The notes under the pieces: model-generated
Database searches by the model: none
Seen by the model: only the letters and a program-made list of their open reading frames with translations
Told to the model about the DNA's origin: nothing
Position numbers and translations under genes: made by a program
Assembly (NCBI RefSeq): GCF_900091435.1
Contig: NZ_FMCS01000012.1
Location: 124,001 to 188,000 of the forward strand
Source: Micromonospora chaiyaphumensis
Lineage (GTDB): Bacteria > Actinomycetota > Actinomycetes > Mycobacteriales > Micromonosporaceae
Direction: 5' to 3'
DNA length: 64,000 nucleotides
Shown here: in pieces, positions 38,833 through 47,583 of the stretch
Position numbering within the stretch: position 1 is the first letter of the stretch
How the letters are laid out: the number at the start of each line of letters is the position of its first letter

Positions 38833-40332
38833 TCAGTGCGCGGCGCAGCCGCCGGTGGAGGCGGGCACCGCGGCCGGCGCGCCGATCGTCGGCAGCCCGA
38901 GCAGCACCCCGGGGGTACGCGGGGCGCGCCCCGCCTCGGCCGCGTCGCCGGCGCGGGTACGCCGGTGCGACAGCGGCTCACCGTCGGCGTTGAGGTGGTG
39001 CGGGGCGGCGTAGGTGACCGTGGTGTGCACAATGTCGCCGGGCCGGATCTGCCCGGCGAACGAACCGGCGTCGAAGTGGACGAGGCGGCCGTCGCGGGCC
39101 CGGCCGGACATCCGGCCGGTGCGCTCGTCCTTGCGCCCCTCGCCGACCGCCACCAGCACCTCGACGGTCTCCCCGACCAGCTTCCGGTTCTCCGCCCAGG
39201 TGATCTCCTCGACCGTGGCGATCAGCCGCTCGTACCGCTCCTGCACGACCTGCTTGGGCAGCTGGCCGTCCATGGTCGCGGCCGGGGTGCCGGGGCGCTT
39301 GGAGTACTGGAACGTGAACGCCGACGAGAATCGGGCCGCGCGGACCACGTCGAGGGTCTTCTCGAAGTCGGCGTCGGTCTCGCCGGGGAAGCCCACGATG
39401 ATGTCGGTGGTGATCGCCGCGTCGGGCATGGCCGCGCGCACCTTCTCGATGATCCCCAGGTACTTCTCCGAGCGGTACGAGCGGCGCATGGCCCGCAGCA
39501 CGTCGTCGGAGCCGGACTGGAGCGGCATGTGCAGCGAGTGGCAGACGTTGGGCGTCTCGGCCATCGCGGCGATCACGTCGTCGGTGAAGTCCTTCGGGTG
39601 CGGGCTCGTGAACCGGACCCGCTCCAGGCCGTCGATGTCGCCGCAGGCGCGCAGCAGCTTGCCGAAGGCGTAGCGGTCGCCGAACTCGACCCCGTAGGAG
39701 TTGACGTTCTGCCCGAGCAGGGTCACCTCCAGCACGCCCTCGTCGACCAGGGCGCGCACCTCGGAGAGGACGTCGCCGGGACGGCGGTCCTTCTCCTTGC
39801 CGCGCAGCGACGGCACGATGCAGAACGTGCAGGTGTTGTTGCAGCCCACCGAGATCGACACCCAGCCGGCGTACGTCGACTCGCGCCGGGTCGGCAGCGT
39901 CGAGGGGAAGACGTCGAGGGATTCGAGGATCTCCACCTCGGCGGCGGTGTTGTGCCGCGCGCGCTCCAGCAGCACCGGCAGGGAGCCGATGTTGTGCGTG
40001 CCGAAGACCACGTCCACCCAGGGCGCCTTGCGGACGATCTCGCCGCGGTCCTTCTGGGCCAGGCAGCCGCCCACCGCGATCTGCATCCCCGGGTGCCTGT
40101 CCTTCACGGGACGCAGGTGACCCAGGTTGCCGTAGAGCCGGTTGTCGGCGTTCTCCCGGACGGCGCAGGTGTTGAACACCACCACGTCGGGCTGCTCGTC
40201 GGCCTCGGCGGCGCGCACGTAGCCGGCCTGTTCGAGCAGGCCGGAGATGCGCTCGGAGTCGTGCACGTTCATCTGGCAGCCGTACGTGCGCACCTGGTAG
40301 GTGCGCGGGCTGCCCGCGGCTGCGGTAGTCAT
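38833..40332 (-). CDS. miaB: tRNA-2-methylthio-N6-dimethylallyladenosine synthase
   Basis: A 499-residue radical-SAM methylthiotransferase. The N-terminal UPF0004 domain holds Cys19, Cys56 and Cys90 for the auxiliary cluster; the radical SAM cluster is Cys164, Cys168 and Cys171 (CNNTCTFC). A TRAM domain (about 385-450) should bind tRNA. It acts on the i6A37 made by MiaA. The Pro/Ala-rich tail of about 45 residues after TRAM is an actinobacterial habit. Downstream neighbours converge; it stands alone near the miaA operon. Confidence 0.95.
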   Translation of the reverse strand: MTTAAAGSPRTYQVRTYGCQMNVHDSERISGLLEQAGYVRAAEADEQPDVVVFNTCAVRENADNRLYGNLGHLRPVKDRHPGMQIAVGGCLAQKDRGEIVRKAPWVDVVFGTHNIGSLPVLLERARHNTAAEVEILESLDVFPSTLPTRRESTYAGWVSISVGCNNTCTFCIVPSLRGKEKDRRPGDVLSEVRALVDEGVLEVTLLGQNVNSYGVEFGDRYAFGKLLRACGDIDGLERVRFTSPHPKDFTDDVIAAMAETPNVCHSLHMPLQSGSDDVLRAMRRSYRSEKYLGIIEKVRAAMPDAAITTDIIVGFPGETDADFEKTLDVVRAARFSSAFTFQYSKRPGTPAATMDGQLPKQVVQERYERLIATVEEITWAENRKLVGETVEVLVAVGEGRKDERTGRMSGRARDGRLVHFDAGSFAGQIRPGDIVHTTVTYAAPHHLNADGEPLSHRRTRAGDAAEAGRAPRTPGVLLGLPTIGAPAAVPASTGGCAAH

Positions 40333-40447
40333 GACCCGCACAGCGTATCCGGCGGGGCGGGTCGGACCGAACGAGGAGCAGCGGCCCCTCGCCACCGGCT
40401 CCGGCGGCTCTCGGACCGCTGCGCCGGGGCCGCCCCTCGCCGCCGGG

Positions 40448-40927
40448 TCAGGCGGCGGCGAGGGCCGGGGCGACCGAGTCGGGGGCCCACCGGGAGCGGT
40501 GGCACTGCGACCAGCCCCGGCAGCGGGGGTCCGCCACGGTGCAGAGCCGCTGGTCGCTGAGGACCTCGCCGTCGTCGGTCTCGACCACGTCGAAGTGCAC
40601 CGGGCGGATCGTGCCGTCCGGGGCGACCAGCAGGTGCCGCCCGGCGTCGAGGGTGTCGTCGCGCATCAGGCAGTTGCGGTCCAGCAGCCGGGCCAGCGCC
40701 GCGATGCTGGGCAGCTCGGGCAGCCGCTCGGGCACCCCGTAACAGTCGACCATGGTTCCGTACACCCCGGGCGCCTCCCACACGTCGCAGACCACCGCGT
40801 ACGCGGGGAGTCGGGCCGGGTCGGCGACGGCGAGGGGCATCACCACCCGCCCGAGCGCCTCGGCCAGCGCCGGGTAGACCTCCACGGGCGCCGCGCCGTC
40901 GATTCTCCAGTTCCACAGCTCGGTCAT
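40448..40927 (-). CDS. Unknown protein with C-terminal Cys cluster
   Basis: A 159-residue protein that I do not recognise. It starts MTELWNWRIDG with a GAGGAGG ribosome site, which supports translation. The C-terminal part has a compact DQRLCTVADPRCRGWSQCHRS pattern (read in pieces: LCTVADPRC and GWSQCH), three Cys and a His within about 20 residues, and an earlier Cys in DRNCLMRDD. These could bind a metal. No signal peptide or membrane helix. It is downstream of a GTTAC-N6-GTGAC motif shared with the amino-acid transporter promoter. Confidence 0.6.
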   Translation of the reverse strand: MTELWNWRIDGAAPVEVYPALAEALGRVVMPLAVADPARLPAYAVVCDVWEAPGVYGTMVDCYGVPERLPELPSIAALARLLDRNCLMRDDTLDAGRHLLVAPDGTIRPVHFDVVETDDGEVLSDQRLCTVADPRCRGWSQCHRSRWAPDSVAPALAAA

Positions 40928-41015
40928 GCCGCCTCCTCGCTGCGCTCGTCCCACCGGCCTCCGGATCGGGCCTTACTCACGATGGTGGGGTGCATATGAC
41001 CTCAGCCGGGCGCAA

Positions 41016-41031
41016 GTTACCGGTCTGTGAC
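41016..41031. promoter_or_regulatory. GTTAC-N6-GTGAC motif upstream of the unknown gene
   Basis: GTTAC and GTGAC separated by 6 bases (11-base period) sit 89 bases before the start of the minus-strand gene. A 20-base stretch here matches 17 of 20 positions at 42246-42265, upstream of the glutamate-type importer. The spacing resembles GlnR or PhoP-type direct-repeat sites, but the regulator is unproved. Confidence 0.4.
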
Positions 41032-41165
41032 CATTACGGGCAGAATTTCCCCGGGCGACCTTGCCCAGAGTAGCGGGAAGGTGACAGTTTATCGGGTATG
41101 GTGCCGCCTCCGCGACGCGAACCACCGGTACATGGTGCCGGATTCGCGTATGACGGCGCGGGCTT

Positions 41166-42155
41166 TCAGCGCACCCGGACGAGACGGTCGCTCGCCGGCA
41201 GCAGCTCACCGACCACCGTGCCGCCCGGGACCTCGCCCGCGACCAGCAGCCCGCCCGAGGTCTGCGCGTCGGCCAGCAGCAGCCGCTCCCCCTCGTCGGC
41301 CCCGCCGAAGTCGGTCCACGGCGTCACCCAGTCCAGGTTGCGCCGGGTGCCGCCGCTGACGTACCCGTCGCGCAGCGCCTCCCGGGCGCCCGGCAGGTAG
41401 GGCACCGCGGCCGCGTCGATCGCCACGGTGAGCCGGCTGGCGCGGGCGAGCTTCGACGCGTGCCCGAGCAGCCCGAACCCGGTCACGTCGGTGCCGCAGC
41501 GGATCCCGGCCGCCACCGCCGCCCGCGCCGCGTCCCGGTTCAGCCGGGCCATCGAGGCGACCGCCTCGCCGAACCGCTCCCCGGTCCGCTTGTGCCGGGT
41601 GTTCAGCACGCCGACGCCGAGCGGCTTGGTCAGCGACAGCGGCAGGCCCGCCCGGCCGGCGTCCAGGGTGATCAGATCCTCGGGCCGGACCACCCCGGTG
41701 ACGGCCAGCCCGTACTTCGGGCCGTCGTCGTCCACACTGTGCCCGCCGGCCAGGTGGCAGCCGGCCTCCCGGGCCACGTCCTGACCACCGCGCAGCACCT
41801 CCCGGGCCAGCTCCAGCGGCAGCACCTCACGGGGCCAGCAGAGCAGGTTGAGCGCGACGAGCGGGGTGCCGCCCATGGCGTAGACGTCGGAGAGCGCGTT
41901 GGCGGCGGCGATCCGCCCCCAGTCGTAGGCGTCGTCGACCACCGGGGTGAAGAAGTCGGCGGTGCTGACGAGGCCGGTGCGCTCGTCCAGCCGGACCACC
42001 GCGGCGTCGTCGCCGTGCTCCAGGCCGACCAGCAGATCGGCCGCGCCGACGGCCGGCGCCAGCCCGGCCACCATCGTCTCCAGTTCCCCCGGCGGAATCT
42101 TGCAGGCGCAGCCGCCGCCGCGGGCGTAATCGGTCAGCCGGACCGCAGATGTCAT
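41166..42155 (-). CDS. selD: Selenide, water dikinase
   Basis: A 329-residue enzyme making selenophosphate from selenide and ATP. The catalytic GGGCACKIPP loop has Cys16, Cys18 and Lys19, matching Cys17/Cys19/Lys20 of E. coli; no selenocysteine codon is used. GLEHGDDAAVVRL and ADFFTPVVDDAYDWGRIAAANALSDVYAMGG are the family ATP/metal segments. Selenophosphate feeds Sec-tRNA or tRNA selenouridine synthesis. No selA, selB or tRNA-Sec is found in the window; those would have to be elsewhere. Confidence 0.93.
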   Translation of the reverse strand: MTSAVRLTDYARGGGCACKIPPGELETMVAGLAPAVGAADLLVGLEHGDDAAVVRLDERTGLVSTADFFTPVVDDAYDWGRIAAANALSDVYAMGGTPLVALNLLCWPREVLPLELAREVLRGGQDVAREAGCHLAGGHSVDDDGPKYGLAVTGVVRPEDLITLDAGRAGLPLSLTKPLGVGVLNTRHKRTGERFGEAVASMARLNRDAARAAVAAGIRCGTDVTGFGLLGHASKLARASRLTVAIDAAAVPYLPGAREALRDGYVSGGTRRNLDWVTPWTDFGGADEGERLLLADAQTSGGLLVAGEVPGGTVVGELLPASDRLVRVR

Positions 42156-42180
42156 CCCCACATGATCTCCGTGAACCGTC

Positions 42181-42262
42181 GTGACGGCCATTCGGAACCC
42201 CCTTTTCGTGACGGAATTCGGACTGACGGGTACGGCGGTGACCGGTGTTACCGCTCCGTGAC
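42181..42262 (+). promoter_or_regulatory. Repeat-rich control region of the glutamate-type importer
   Basis: Three GTGAC-N2 to 4-ATTCG elements (42181, 42208, 42258) and a GTTAC-N6-GTGAC motif at 42247-42262 lie in the 170 bases before the operon. GlnR boxes are built from GTnAC half sites at 11-base steps, and nitrogen control would make sense for an amino-acid importer. The link to GlnR is inference. Confidence 0.4.
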
Positions 42263-42353
42263 CATTCGAGTTGCGTTCTGCCACATCACCCCGCCTACAG
42301 TTGCCCAACCGGGGGTCTCGCGACCCCGCTTTTCCATATGGACGACAGGGACG

Positions 42354-43109
42354 GTGGACGACGTGACGACGGGCGAACCGCTGATCGTGCTCGACGGGGT
42401 GAACAAGTGGTTCGGCCCGCTGCACGTGCTGGACGACGTCTCGCTCTCCGTCGGGAGGGGCGAGGTGGTCGTCGTGATCGGCCCGTCCGGTTCCGGCAAG
42501 TCGACGCTCTGCCGCACCATCAACCGGCTGGAGCCGATCAACTCGGGCACCATCACCTTCGACGGCACCCCGCTGCCCGCCGAGGGCAAGGCGCTGGCCA
42601 AGCTGCGCAGCGAGGTCGGCATGGTGTTCCAGTCGTTCAACCTCTTCGCGCACAAGACCATCCTGGAGAACGTCACCCTCGGCCCCGTCAAGGTGCGCCG
42701 GGAGAAGCCGGCCGCCGCCCGTGAGCGCGGCCTGGCGCTGCTCGACCGGGTGGGCATCGCCAACCAGGCGGACAAGTACCCGGCGCAGCTCTCCGGCGGC
42801 CAGCAGCAGCGGGCGGCCATCGCCCGCGCGCTGGCCATGCAGCCCAAGGCGATGCTCTTCGACGAGCCGACCAGCGCGCTGGACCCGGAGATGGTCGGCG
42901 AGGTGCTGGAGGTGATGACCTCGCTGGCCCGCGACGGCATGACCATGGTCGTGGTGACCCACGAGATGGGCTTCGCCCGGCACGCGGCCAACCGGGTGGT
43001 CTTCATGGCCGACGGCCAGCTGGTCGAGGAGGCCCCGCCCACGGAGTTCTTCGCGAACCCGCGCAGCGAGCGGGCCAAGGACTTCCTGTCCAAGATCCTC
43101 ACGCACTGA
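42354..43109 (+). CDS. gluA: Amino acid (glutamate-type) ABC transporter, ATP-binding protein
   Basis: A 251-residue ATPase of the polar-amino-acid (GlnQ/GluA) type. Walker A GPSGSGKST (43-51), Q-loop VFQSFNLF, signature LSGGQQQR, Walker B AMLFDEPTSALDP and switch VTHEMG are intact. It powers uptake by the two permeases downstream. Starts at GTG 42354 or GTG 42363; neither has a strong ribosome site. First gene of gluABCD-like operon; the symbol rests on order and the family, while the substrate is inferred. Confidence 0.92.
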   Translation: MDDVTTGEPLIVLDGVNKWFGPLHVLDDVSLSVGRGEVVVVIGPSGSGKSTLCRTINRLEPINSGTITFDGTPLPAEGKALAKLRSEVGMVFQSFNLFAHKTILENVTLGPVKVRREKPAAARERGLALLDRVGIANQADKYPAQLSGGQQQRAAIARALAMQPKAMLFDEPTSALDPEMVGEVLEVMTSLARDGMTMVVVTHEMGFARHAANRVVFMADGQLVEEAPPTEFFANPRSERAKDFLSKILTH

Positions 43110-43165
43110 GCGTCCGTAGTTGGAGTGCGCCGCCCCCGGTGGCTCCGTCGAAGAAGGAGAAGAGT

Positions 43166-44044
43166 ATGCGTTTCAAGCGCGTGGCCGCGGTCGCCGCGGC
43201 GGCGACCCTGGCGCTGGGCCTGGCCGCCTGCGGTGGTGACGACGGCGACGAGGGCACCGGCGCGGGCAGCAAGTCCTTCGCCGCCGGCAGCACCATGGAG
43301 AAGCTCAACAAGGCCCAGAAGATCAAGATCGGCACGAAGTTCGACCAGCCGGGCTTCGGCCTGAAGGGGCTGTCGGGCAAGCCGGAGGGCTTCGACGTCG
43401 AGGTCGCGAAGATCATCGTCAAGGAGCTCGGCATCCCCGAGGACAAGATCGAGTGGGTGGAGACGCCCTCCAAGGTCCGCGAGGACGTGATCGTCAACGG
43501 CACCGTCGACCTGGTCGCGGCGACCTACACGATCAACGACAAGCGCAAGGAGCGCATCGCCTTCGCCGGGCCGTACTACGAGGCCGGCCAGAACATCCTG
43601 GTGAAGAAGGACGACACCACCATCACCGGTCCGGACTCCTTCAAGGACGGCACCAAGAAGGTCTGCTCGGTGACCGGCTCGACCCCGGCCGAGAACATCA
43701 AGAAGTACGTCAAGGACGTCGCCACCCAGGTGGTGCTCTTCGACACCTACGACAAGTGCCGTGACGCCCTGAAGGGCGGCCAGGTGGACGCCGTCACCAC
43801 GGACAACGTCATCCTGCTCGGCTACATCGCCAAGGACGAGGCCTCCTTCAAGCTGGCCGGTGACAACTTCACCAAGGAGCCGTACGGCATCGGGGTGAAG
43901 AAGGAGGACACCGACTTCCGCAACTTCGTCAACGACACGCTGGAGAAGGCGTTCGGCGACGGCAGCTGGAAGAAGGCCTGGGACGACACCGCGGGCAAGT
44001 TCGGCGCCGAGCTGGGCAACCCGCCGACCGTCAACCGCTACTGA
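43166..44044 (+). CDS. gluB: Amino acid ABC transporter substrate-binding lipoprotein
   Basis: A 292-residue periplasmic-binding-type protein (SBP family 3). Signal peptide with lipobox LAAC (Cys22) anchors it to the outer face of the membrane. The mature part shows GTKFDQPGFGLKG and EGFDVEVAKIIVKELG followed by DLVAATYTINDKRKERIAFAGPYY, typical of glutamate or glutamine binding proteins. Two Cys (KKVCSVTG, YDKCRD) probably form a disulfide. AAGGAGAAGAG precedes the ATG. Lies between the ATPase and permeases. Confidence 0.94.
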   Translation: MRFKRVAAVAAAATLALGLAACGGDDGDEGTGAGSKSFAAGSTMEKLNKAQKIKIGTKFDQPGFGLKGLSGKPEGFDVEVAKIIVKELGIPEDKIEWVETPSKVREDVIVNGTVDLVAATYTINDKRKERIAFAGPYYEAGQNILVKKDDTTITGPDSFKDGTKKVCSVTGSTPAENIKKYVKDVATQVVLFDTYDKCRDALKGGQVDAVTTDNVILLGYIAKDEASFKLAGDNFTKEPYGIGVKKEDTDFRNFVNDTLEKAFGDGSWKKAWDDTAGKFGAELGNPPTVNRY

Positions 44045-44086
44045 TCTGATCCGTTCGATCTGGAGGGTGGGGAGGAAGTCCGACCC

Positions 44087-44794
44087 GTGAGTGTGCTCAT
44101 CGACAAGTTCGACGTCTTCGCGGGTGGATTCTGGCTCACCCTCCAGATCTGCGTGCTCGCCGCGATCGGCGCCCTGATCCTGGGCGCCGTCGTGGCGGTG
44201 CTCCGGATCTCCCCGGTGCCGCCGCTGCGGGCGCTCGGCACCGGCTACGTGAACGTCTTCCGGAACATGCCGCTGACCGTGGTGATGTTCTTCGCCGCCT
44301 TCGGGCTGCCGGCGCTCGGCTCCAACGCCGACTTCCTGCGCATCCCGGGGCTGGACGCCGTCTTCAGCCGGCTCGGCACGGACCTCCCGTACTTCCGCTT
44401 CGCGCTGATCGCCCTGGTGCTCTACACGGCGGCGTTCGTCTGCGAGGCGCTGCGGTCCGGTGTGAACGCGGTCCCCGCCGGCCAGGCCGAGGCCGCCCGG
44501 TCGCTCGGCCTCACCTTCGGCCAGAACCTCCGGTACGTGGTGCTGCCGCAGTCCTGGAAGGCCTCCGTGGTGCCGCTCGGCTCGGTGATCATCGCGATGA
44601 TCAAGAACTCGGCGCTGATCGGCTTCTTCGGCGTGGTGGGTGACCTGTCGGCGACCGCCGACCAGCTCACCGGGGCCGAGGGCTACGCCTTCATCCCCGT
44701 CGCCATCGGCATCTCCGTCGGATACCTCATCATGACCGTGCCGCTCGGAGCCCTCCTCGACCGGATCGAGAAGCGACAGGCGGTGGCGCGATGA
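44087..44794 (+). CDS. gluC: Amino acid ABC transporter permease
   Basis: A 235-residue HisMQ-family permease with about five membrane helices. The EAA loop that docks on the ATPase reads EALRSGVNAVPAGQAEAARSLGLTFGQN. GTG start follows a GGAGGTGGGGAGG-like site (GGAGG, about 12 bases away). It ends overlapping gluD by 4 bases (ATGA), so the two permeases are made together. Confidence 0.93.
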   Translation: MSVLIDKFDVFAGGFWLTLQICVLAAIGALILGAVVAVLRISPVPPLRALGTGYVNVFRNMPLTVVMFFAAFGLPALGSNADFLRIPGLDAVFSRLGTDLPYFRFALIALVLYTAAFVCEALRSGVNAVPAGQAEAARSLGLTFGQNLRYVVLPQSWKASVVPLGSVIIAMIKNSALIGFFGVVGDLSATADQLTGAEGYAFIPVAIGISVGYLIMTVPLGALLDRIEKRQAVAR

Positions 44795-45753
44795 GCCAGC
44801 AGACCAGCGTCCTCTACGACGTCCCGGGTCCCCGCCAGCGGCGGATCACCCTCATCGGCAGCCTTGTCGCCACCGTGGTGGTGCTGGTCGGGGCGTACTT
44901 CCTGATCTACCGGCCGCTGGCCGACAAGGGCCAGTTCTCGATGGAGCTGTGGGGGCCGCTGGTCGACCCCTCGAACGAGAACTTCTCCCAGGTCTGGGAC
45001 CGGATCGGCCTCGGCCTGAAGAACACGCTGACCGCCGCCGTGCTGGCCATCGTCGCCTCCCTCGTGGTCGGCACCCTGATCGCCGTGCTGCGGATCCAGC
45101 TCAAGAGCCTGACCCGGCGGCGCTTCACCGGGTTGGCGACGCCGGTGGCATACCTGCTGCGCGGGCTGAGCTGGGTGCTCTCCGCGCTCACCCGGGTCTG
45201 CGTCGAGGTCTTCCGGGGCCTGCCGGTGGTCATCACCATCTTCTTCGTGGCCCGCGGCTTCCCCGAGTTCGGCGTCACCTTCGACACGCTGTGGTACCTG
45301 GTCATCGGTCTGACCATCTACAACTCGGTGGTCATCGCCGAGATCCTCCGGTCCGGCATGGAGGGCCTGCCGGGTGGCCAGGCCGAGGCCGCCGCCGCGA
45401 TCGGGCTCTCGCCCGCCCAGACCACCCGGATGATCCTGCTGCCGCAGGCGTTCCGGATCATGCTCCCGGCGCTGATCAGCCAGCTCGTCGTGGTGCTCAA
45501 GGACACCTCGCTCGGCTTCATCATCAGCTACGAGGAGACGCTCAACATCGGCAAGCAGATCATCGGTGTGCTGGGCAACCCGATCCAGGTCTACGCCGTG
45601 ATCGCGGTGCTGTTCATCGCGGTGAACTACTCGCTGTCGAAGCTGGCGCAGTTCGTCCAGCGCCGGCTCAGCCAGGGCCGCCGCTCCGCCCCCCGTACCG
45701 GGGCCGGCGGCACCGAACTCGGCACGGAAGCTGTCGCCGGCACCGCCACCTGA
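44791..45753 (+). CDS. gluD: Amino acid ABC transporter permease
   Basis: A 320-residue partner permease, longer than GluC because of an N-terminal cytoplasmic segment and a first helix (TLIGSLVATVVVLVGAYFLIY) before the usual core. The EAA loop is AEILRSGMEGLPGGQAEAAAAIGLSPAQ. It pairs with GluC to form the channel. A charged C-terminal tail (SQGRRSAPRTGAGG) is cytoplasmic. A 17-bp perfect terminator ends the operon. Confidence 0.93.
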   Translation: MSQQTSVLYDVPGPRQRRITLIGSLVATVVVLVGAYFLIYRPLADKGQFSMELWGPLVDPSNENFSQVWDRIGLGLKNTLTAAVLAIVASLVVGTLIAVLRIQLKSLTRRRFTGLATPVAYLLRGLSWVLSALTRVCVEVFRGLPVVITIFFVARGFPEFGVTFDTLWYLVIGLTIYNSVVIAEILRSGMEGLPGGQAEAAAAIGLSPAQTTRMILLPQAFRIMLPALISQLVVVLKDTSLGFIISYEETLNIGKQIIGVLGNPIQVYAVIAVLFIAVNYSLSKLAQFVQRRLSQGRRSAPRTGAGGTELGTEAVAGTAT

Positions 45754-45766
45754 CCGCCCGCCTGTC

Positions 45767-45804
45767 GCGAAGGGCCGGCCCGGTGATCCGGGCCGGCCCT
45801 TCGC
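45767..45804. terminator. Terminator between the glutamate-type importer and rny
   Basis: A perfect 17-bp stem (45767-45783 with 45788-45804) with a TGAT loop sits between two convergent stops (45753 and 45817) and can serve both genes. Confidence 0.85.
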
Positions 45805-45816
45805 ACCTCCCTGTCG

Positions 45817-47583
45817 TCAGCGGGCGATCTCGGTGACCCGGGACTCGCGGACCACCGTCACCCGGATCTGACCGGGATAGGTCAGCTCCTCCTCGATCTG
45901 CTTGGCCACGTCCCGGGCCAGGACCGCCGCGCCGATGTCGTCGACGTCCTCCGGCTTGACCATCACCCGGATCTCCCGGCCGGCCTGCATGGCGAAGACC
46001 TTCTCCACGCCCAGCTTGCCGGCCGCGATCTCCTCGATCCGCTCCAGCCGCTTGACGTACGCCTCCAGGCTCTCCCGCCGCGCCCCCGGCCGCCCGCCCG
46101 AGCAGGCGTCCGACGCCTGGGTGAGCACCGCCTCGATGGTCTGCGGCGGCACCTCGTTGTGGTGCGCCTCGATGGCGTGCACCACGTCCTCGCTCTCCCC
46201 GTACTTGCGAGCCAGGTCGGCGCCGATGATCGCGTGGCTGCCCTCCACCTCGTGGGTGAGCGCCTTGCCGATGTCGTGCAGGAACGCGCAGCGCTTGATT
46301 GTCGGCACGTCCAGCCGCAGCTCCGCGGCCATGATGCCGGCGATGTGCGCGGTCTCCACGAGGTGCTTGAGCACGTTCTGCCCGTACGACGTCCGGTAGC
46401 GCAGCCGGCCGAGCAGGGTGACCAGCTCCGGATGGATCTCGGTGATGCCGACCTCGACCAGGGCGTCCTCGGCCGCTCGGTGGCACAGCTCCTCCACCTC
46501 GTGCCGGGCCAGGTCGTAGACCTCCTCGATCCGGTGCGGGTGGATCCGGCCGTCCAGCACCAGCTTCTCCAGGGTGAGCCGGCCGACCTCCCGGCGTACC
46601 GGGTCGAAGCAGGAGAGCAGGACCGCCTCGGGGGTGTCGTCGATGATCAGGTTGACCCCCGTGACCGACTCGAAGGCGCGGATGTTGCGCCCCTCCCGGC
46701 CGATGATGCGCCCCTTCATCTCGTCCCCGGGCAGGTGCAGGACGCTGACCACGCTCTCCGCGGTCTGCTCGCTGGCCACCCGCTGGATGGCGTCGACCAC
46801 GATGTGCCGGGCCCGCTGCTCGGCGGTGCCGCGCGCGTCGGCCTCGATCTCCCGGACCAGCAGCGCGGCCTCCCGCTTGGCCTGCCCCTCGATCGACTCG
46901 ACCAGCTCGGCGCGGGCCGTGTCGGCGGTCAGCCCGGCCACCCGTTCCAGCTCGCGGCGGCGCTGCTCCTCCGCCTCGGTGAGCGCCTGCTCCCGCTCCA
47001 CCAGCCCGGCCTCCCGGGCCGCGAGCGCGGCGCTGGCGGCGGTGAGCTGCCGCTCCCGCTCGGCGAGCCGCTCCACCTCCTCGGTGTGCAGCCGTTCCCG
47101 CTCGTCCATCCGGGCCGCCCGCCGCTCGACCTCGGCGGCCTGCTCCCGGGTGGTCGCGGCGAGCACCGCCACCTCCCGCTCGCCGCTGCGCCGGGCGGCG
47201 GCACGAAGCTGCTCGGCGTCGGCCTCGGCCTGCTTGTGCGCGCGCTCCAGCACCGTGTCGGCCTCGGCGCGGGCGTCGTCGAGCACCCGCCGGGCCTCGG
47301 CCCGGGCCGCCTTCGCCTCGGCCTTCGCGGCGGCCGCCTCGGCGCGGGCCGCGGCGGCGGCCGACTTCGCGACGTCGATCGTGCTGTTCGCCTCGTCGGC
47401 GGCGCTCCGCAGGGCCGCCAGCGACTGCTCCTGGCGGTCCTTCTCGGCGATGAAGGCCGGATCCTCCGGGGCGGGCGCGAAGTTCAGCCGCCGCAGGGTG
47501 CGCACGCCGAACAGGACGGCGCCGACCACCACCACGACGAGCAGCAGCACCACCGCGAGGATGACGACGTCGAAGCCACTCAT
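45817..47583 (-). CDS. rny: Ribonuclease Y
   Basis: A 588-residue membrane-bound endoribonuclease that starts decay of many mRNAs. One N-terminal helix (about 5-27, VVILAVVLLLVVVVVGAVLF) anchors it, a long Ala/Glu/Arg coiled coil (about 60-270) follows, then a KH RNA-binding domain (KGRIIGREGRNIRAFE) and an HD domain with the catalytic pair in FLHDIGKALTHEVEGSHA. The ATG overlaps the stop of the small repeat ORF (ATGA), so its translation probably depends on that ORF. rny is close to recA-recX in actinobacteria, as here. Confidence 0.94.
   Translation of the reverse strand: MSGFDVVILAVVLLLVVVVVGAVLFGVRTLRRLNFAPAPEDPAFIAEKDRQEQSLAALRSAADEANSTIDVAKSAAAAARAEAAAAKAEAKAARAEARRVLDDARAEADTVLERAHKQAEADAEQLRAAARRSGEREVAVLAATTREQAAEVERRAARMDERERLHTEEVERLAERERQLTAASAALAAREAGLVEREQALTEAEEQRRRELERVAGLTADTARAELVESIEGQAKREAALLVREIEADARGTAEQRARHIVVDAIQRVASEQTAESVVSVLHLPGDEMKGRIIGREGRNIRAFESVTGVNLIIDDTPEAVLLSCFDPVRREVGRLTLEKLVLDGRIHPHRIEEVYDLARHEVEELCHRAAEDALVEVGITEIHPELVTLLGRLRYRTSYGQNVLKHLVETAHIAGIMAAELRLDVPTIKRCAFLHDIGKALTHEVEGSHAIIGADLARKYGESEDVVHAIEAHHNEVPPQTIEAVLTQASDACSGGRPGARRESLEAYVKRLERIEEIAAGKLGVEKVFAMQAGREIRVMVKPEDVDDIGAAVLARDVAKQIEEELTYPGQIRVTVVRESRVTEIAR

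Noticed and set aside
40982..41165. Possible tRNA-Sec gene next to selD
   Set aside because: I looked for acceptor and T-arm patterns and a UCA anticodon, but no cloverleaf could be drawn.
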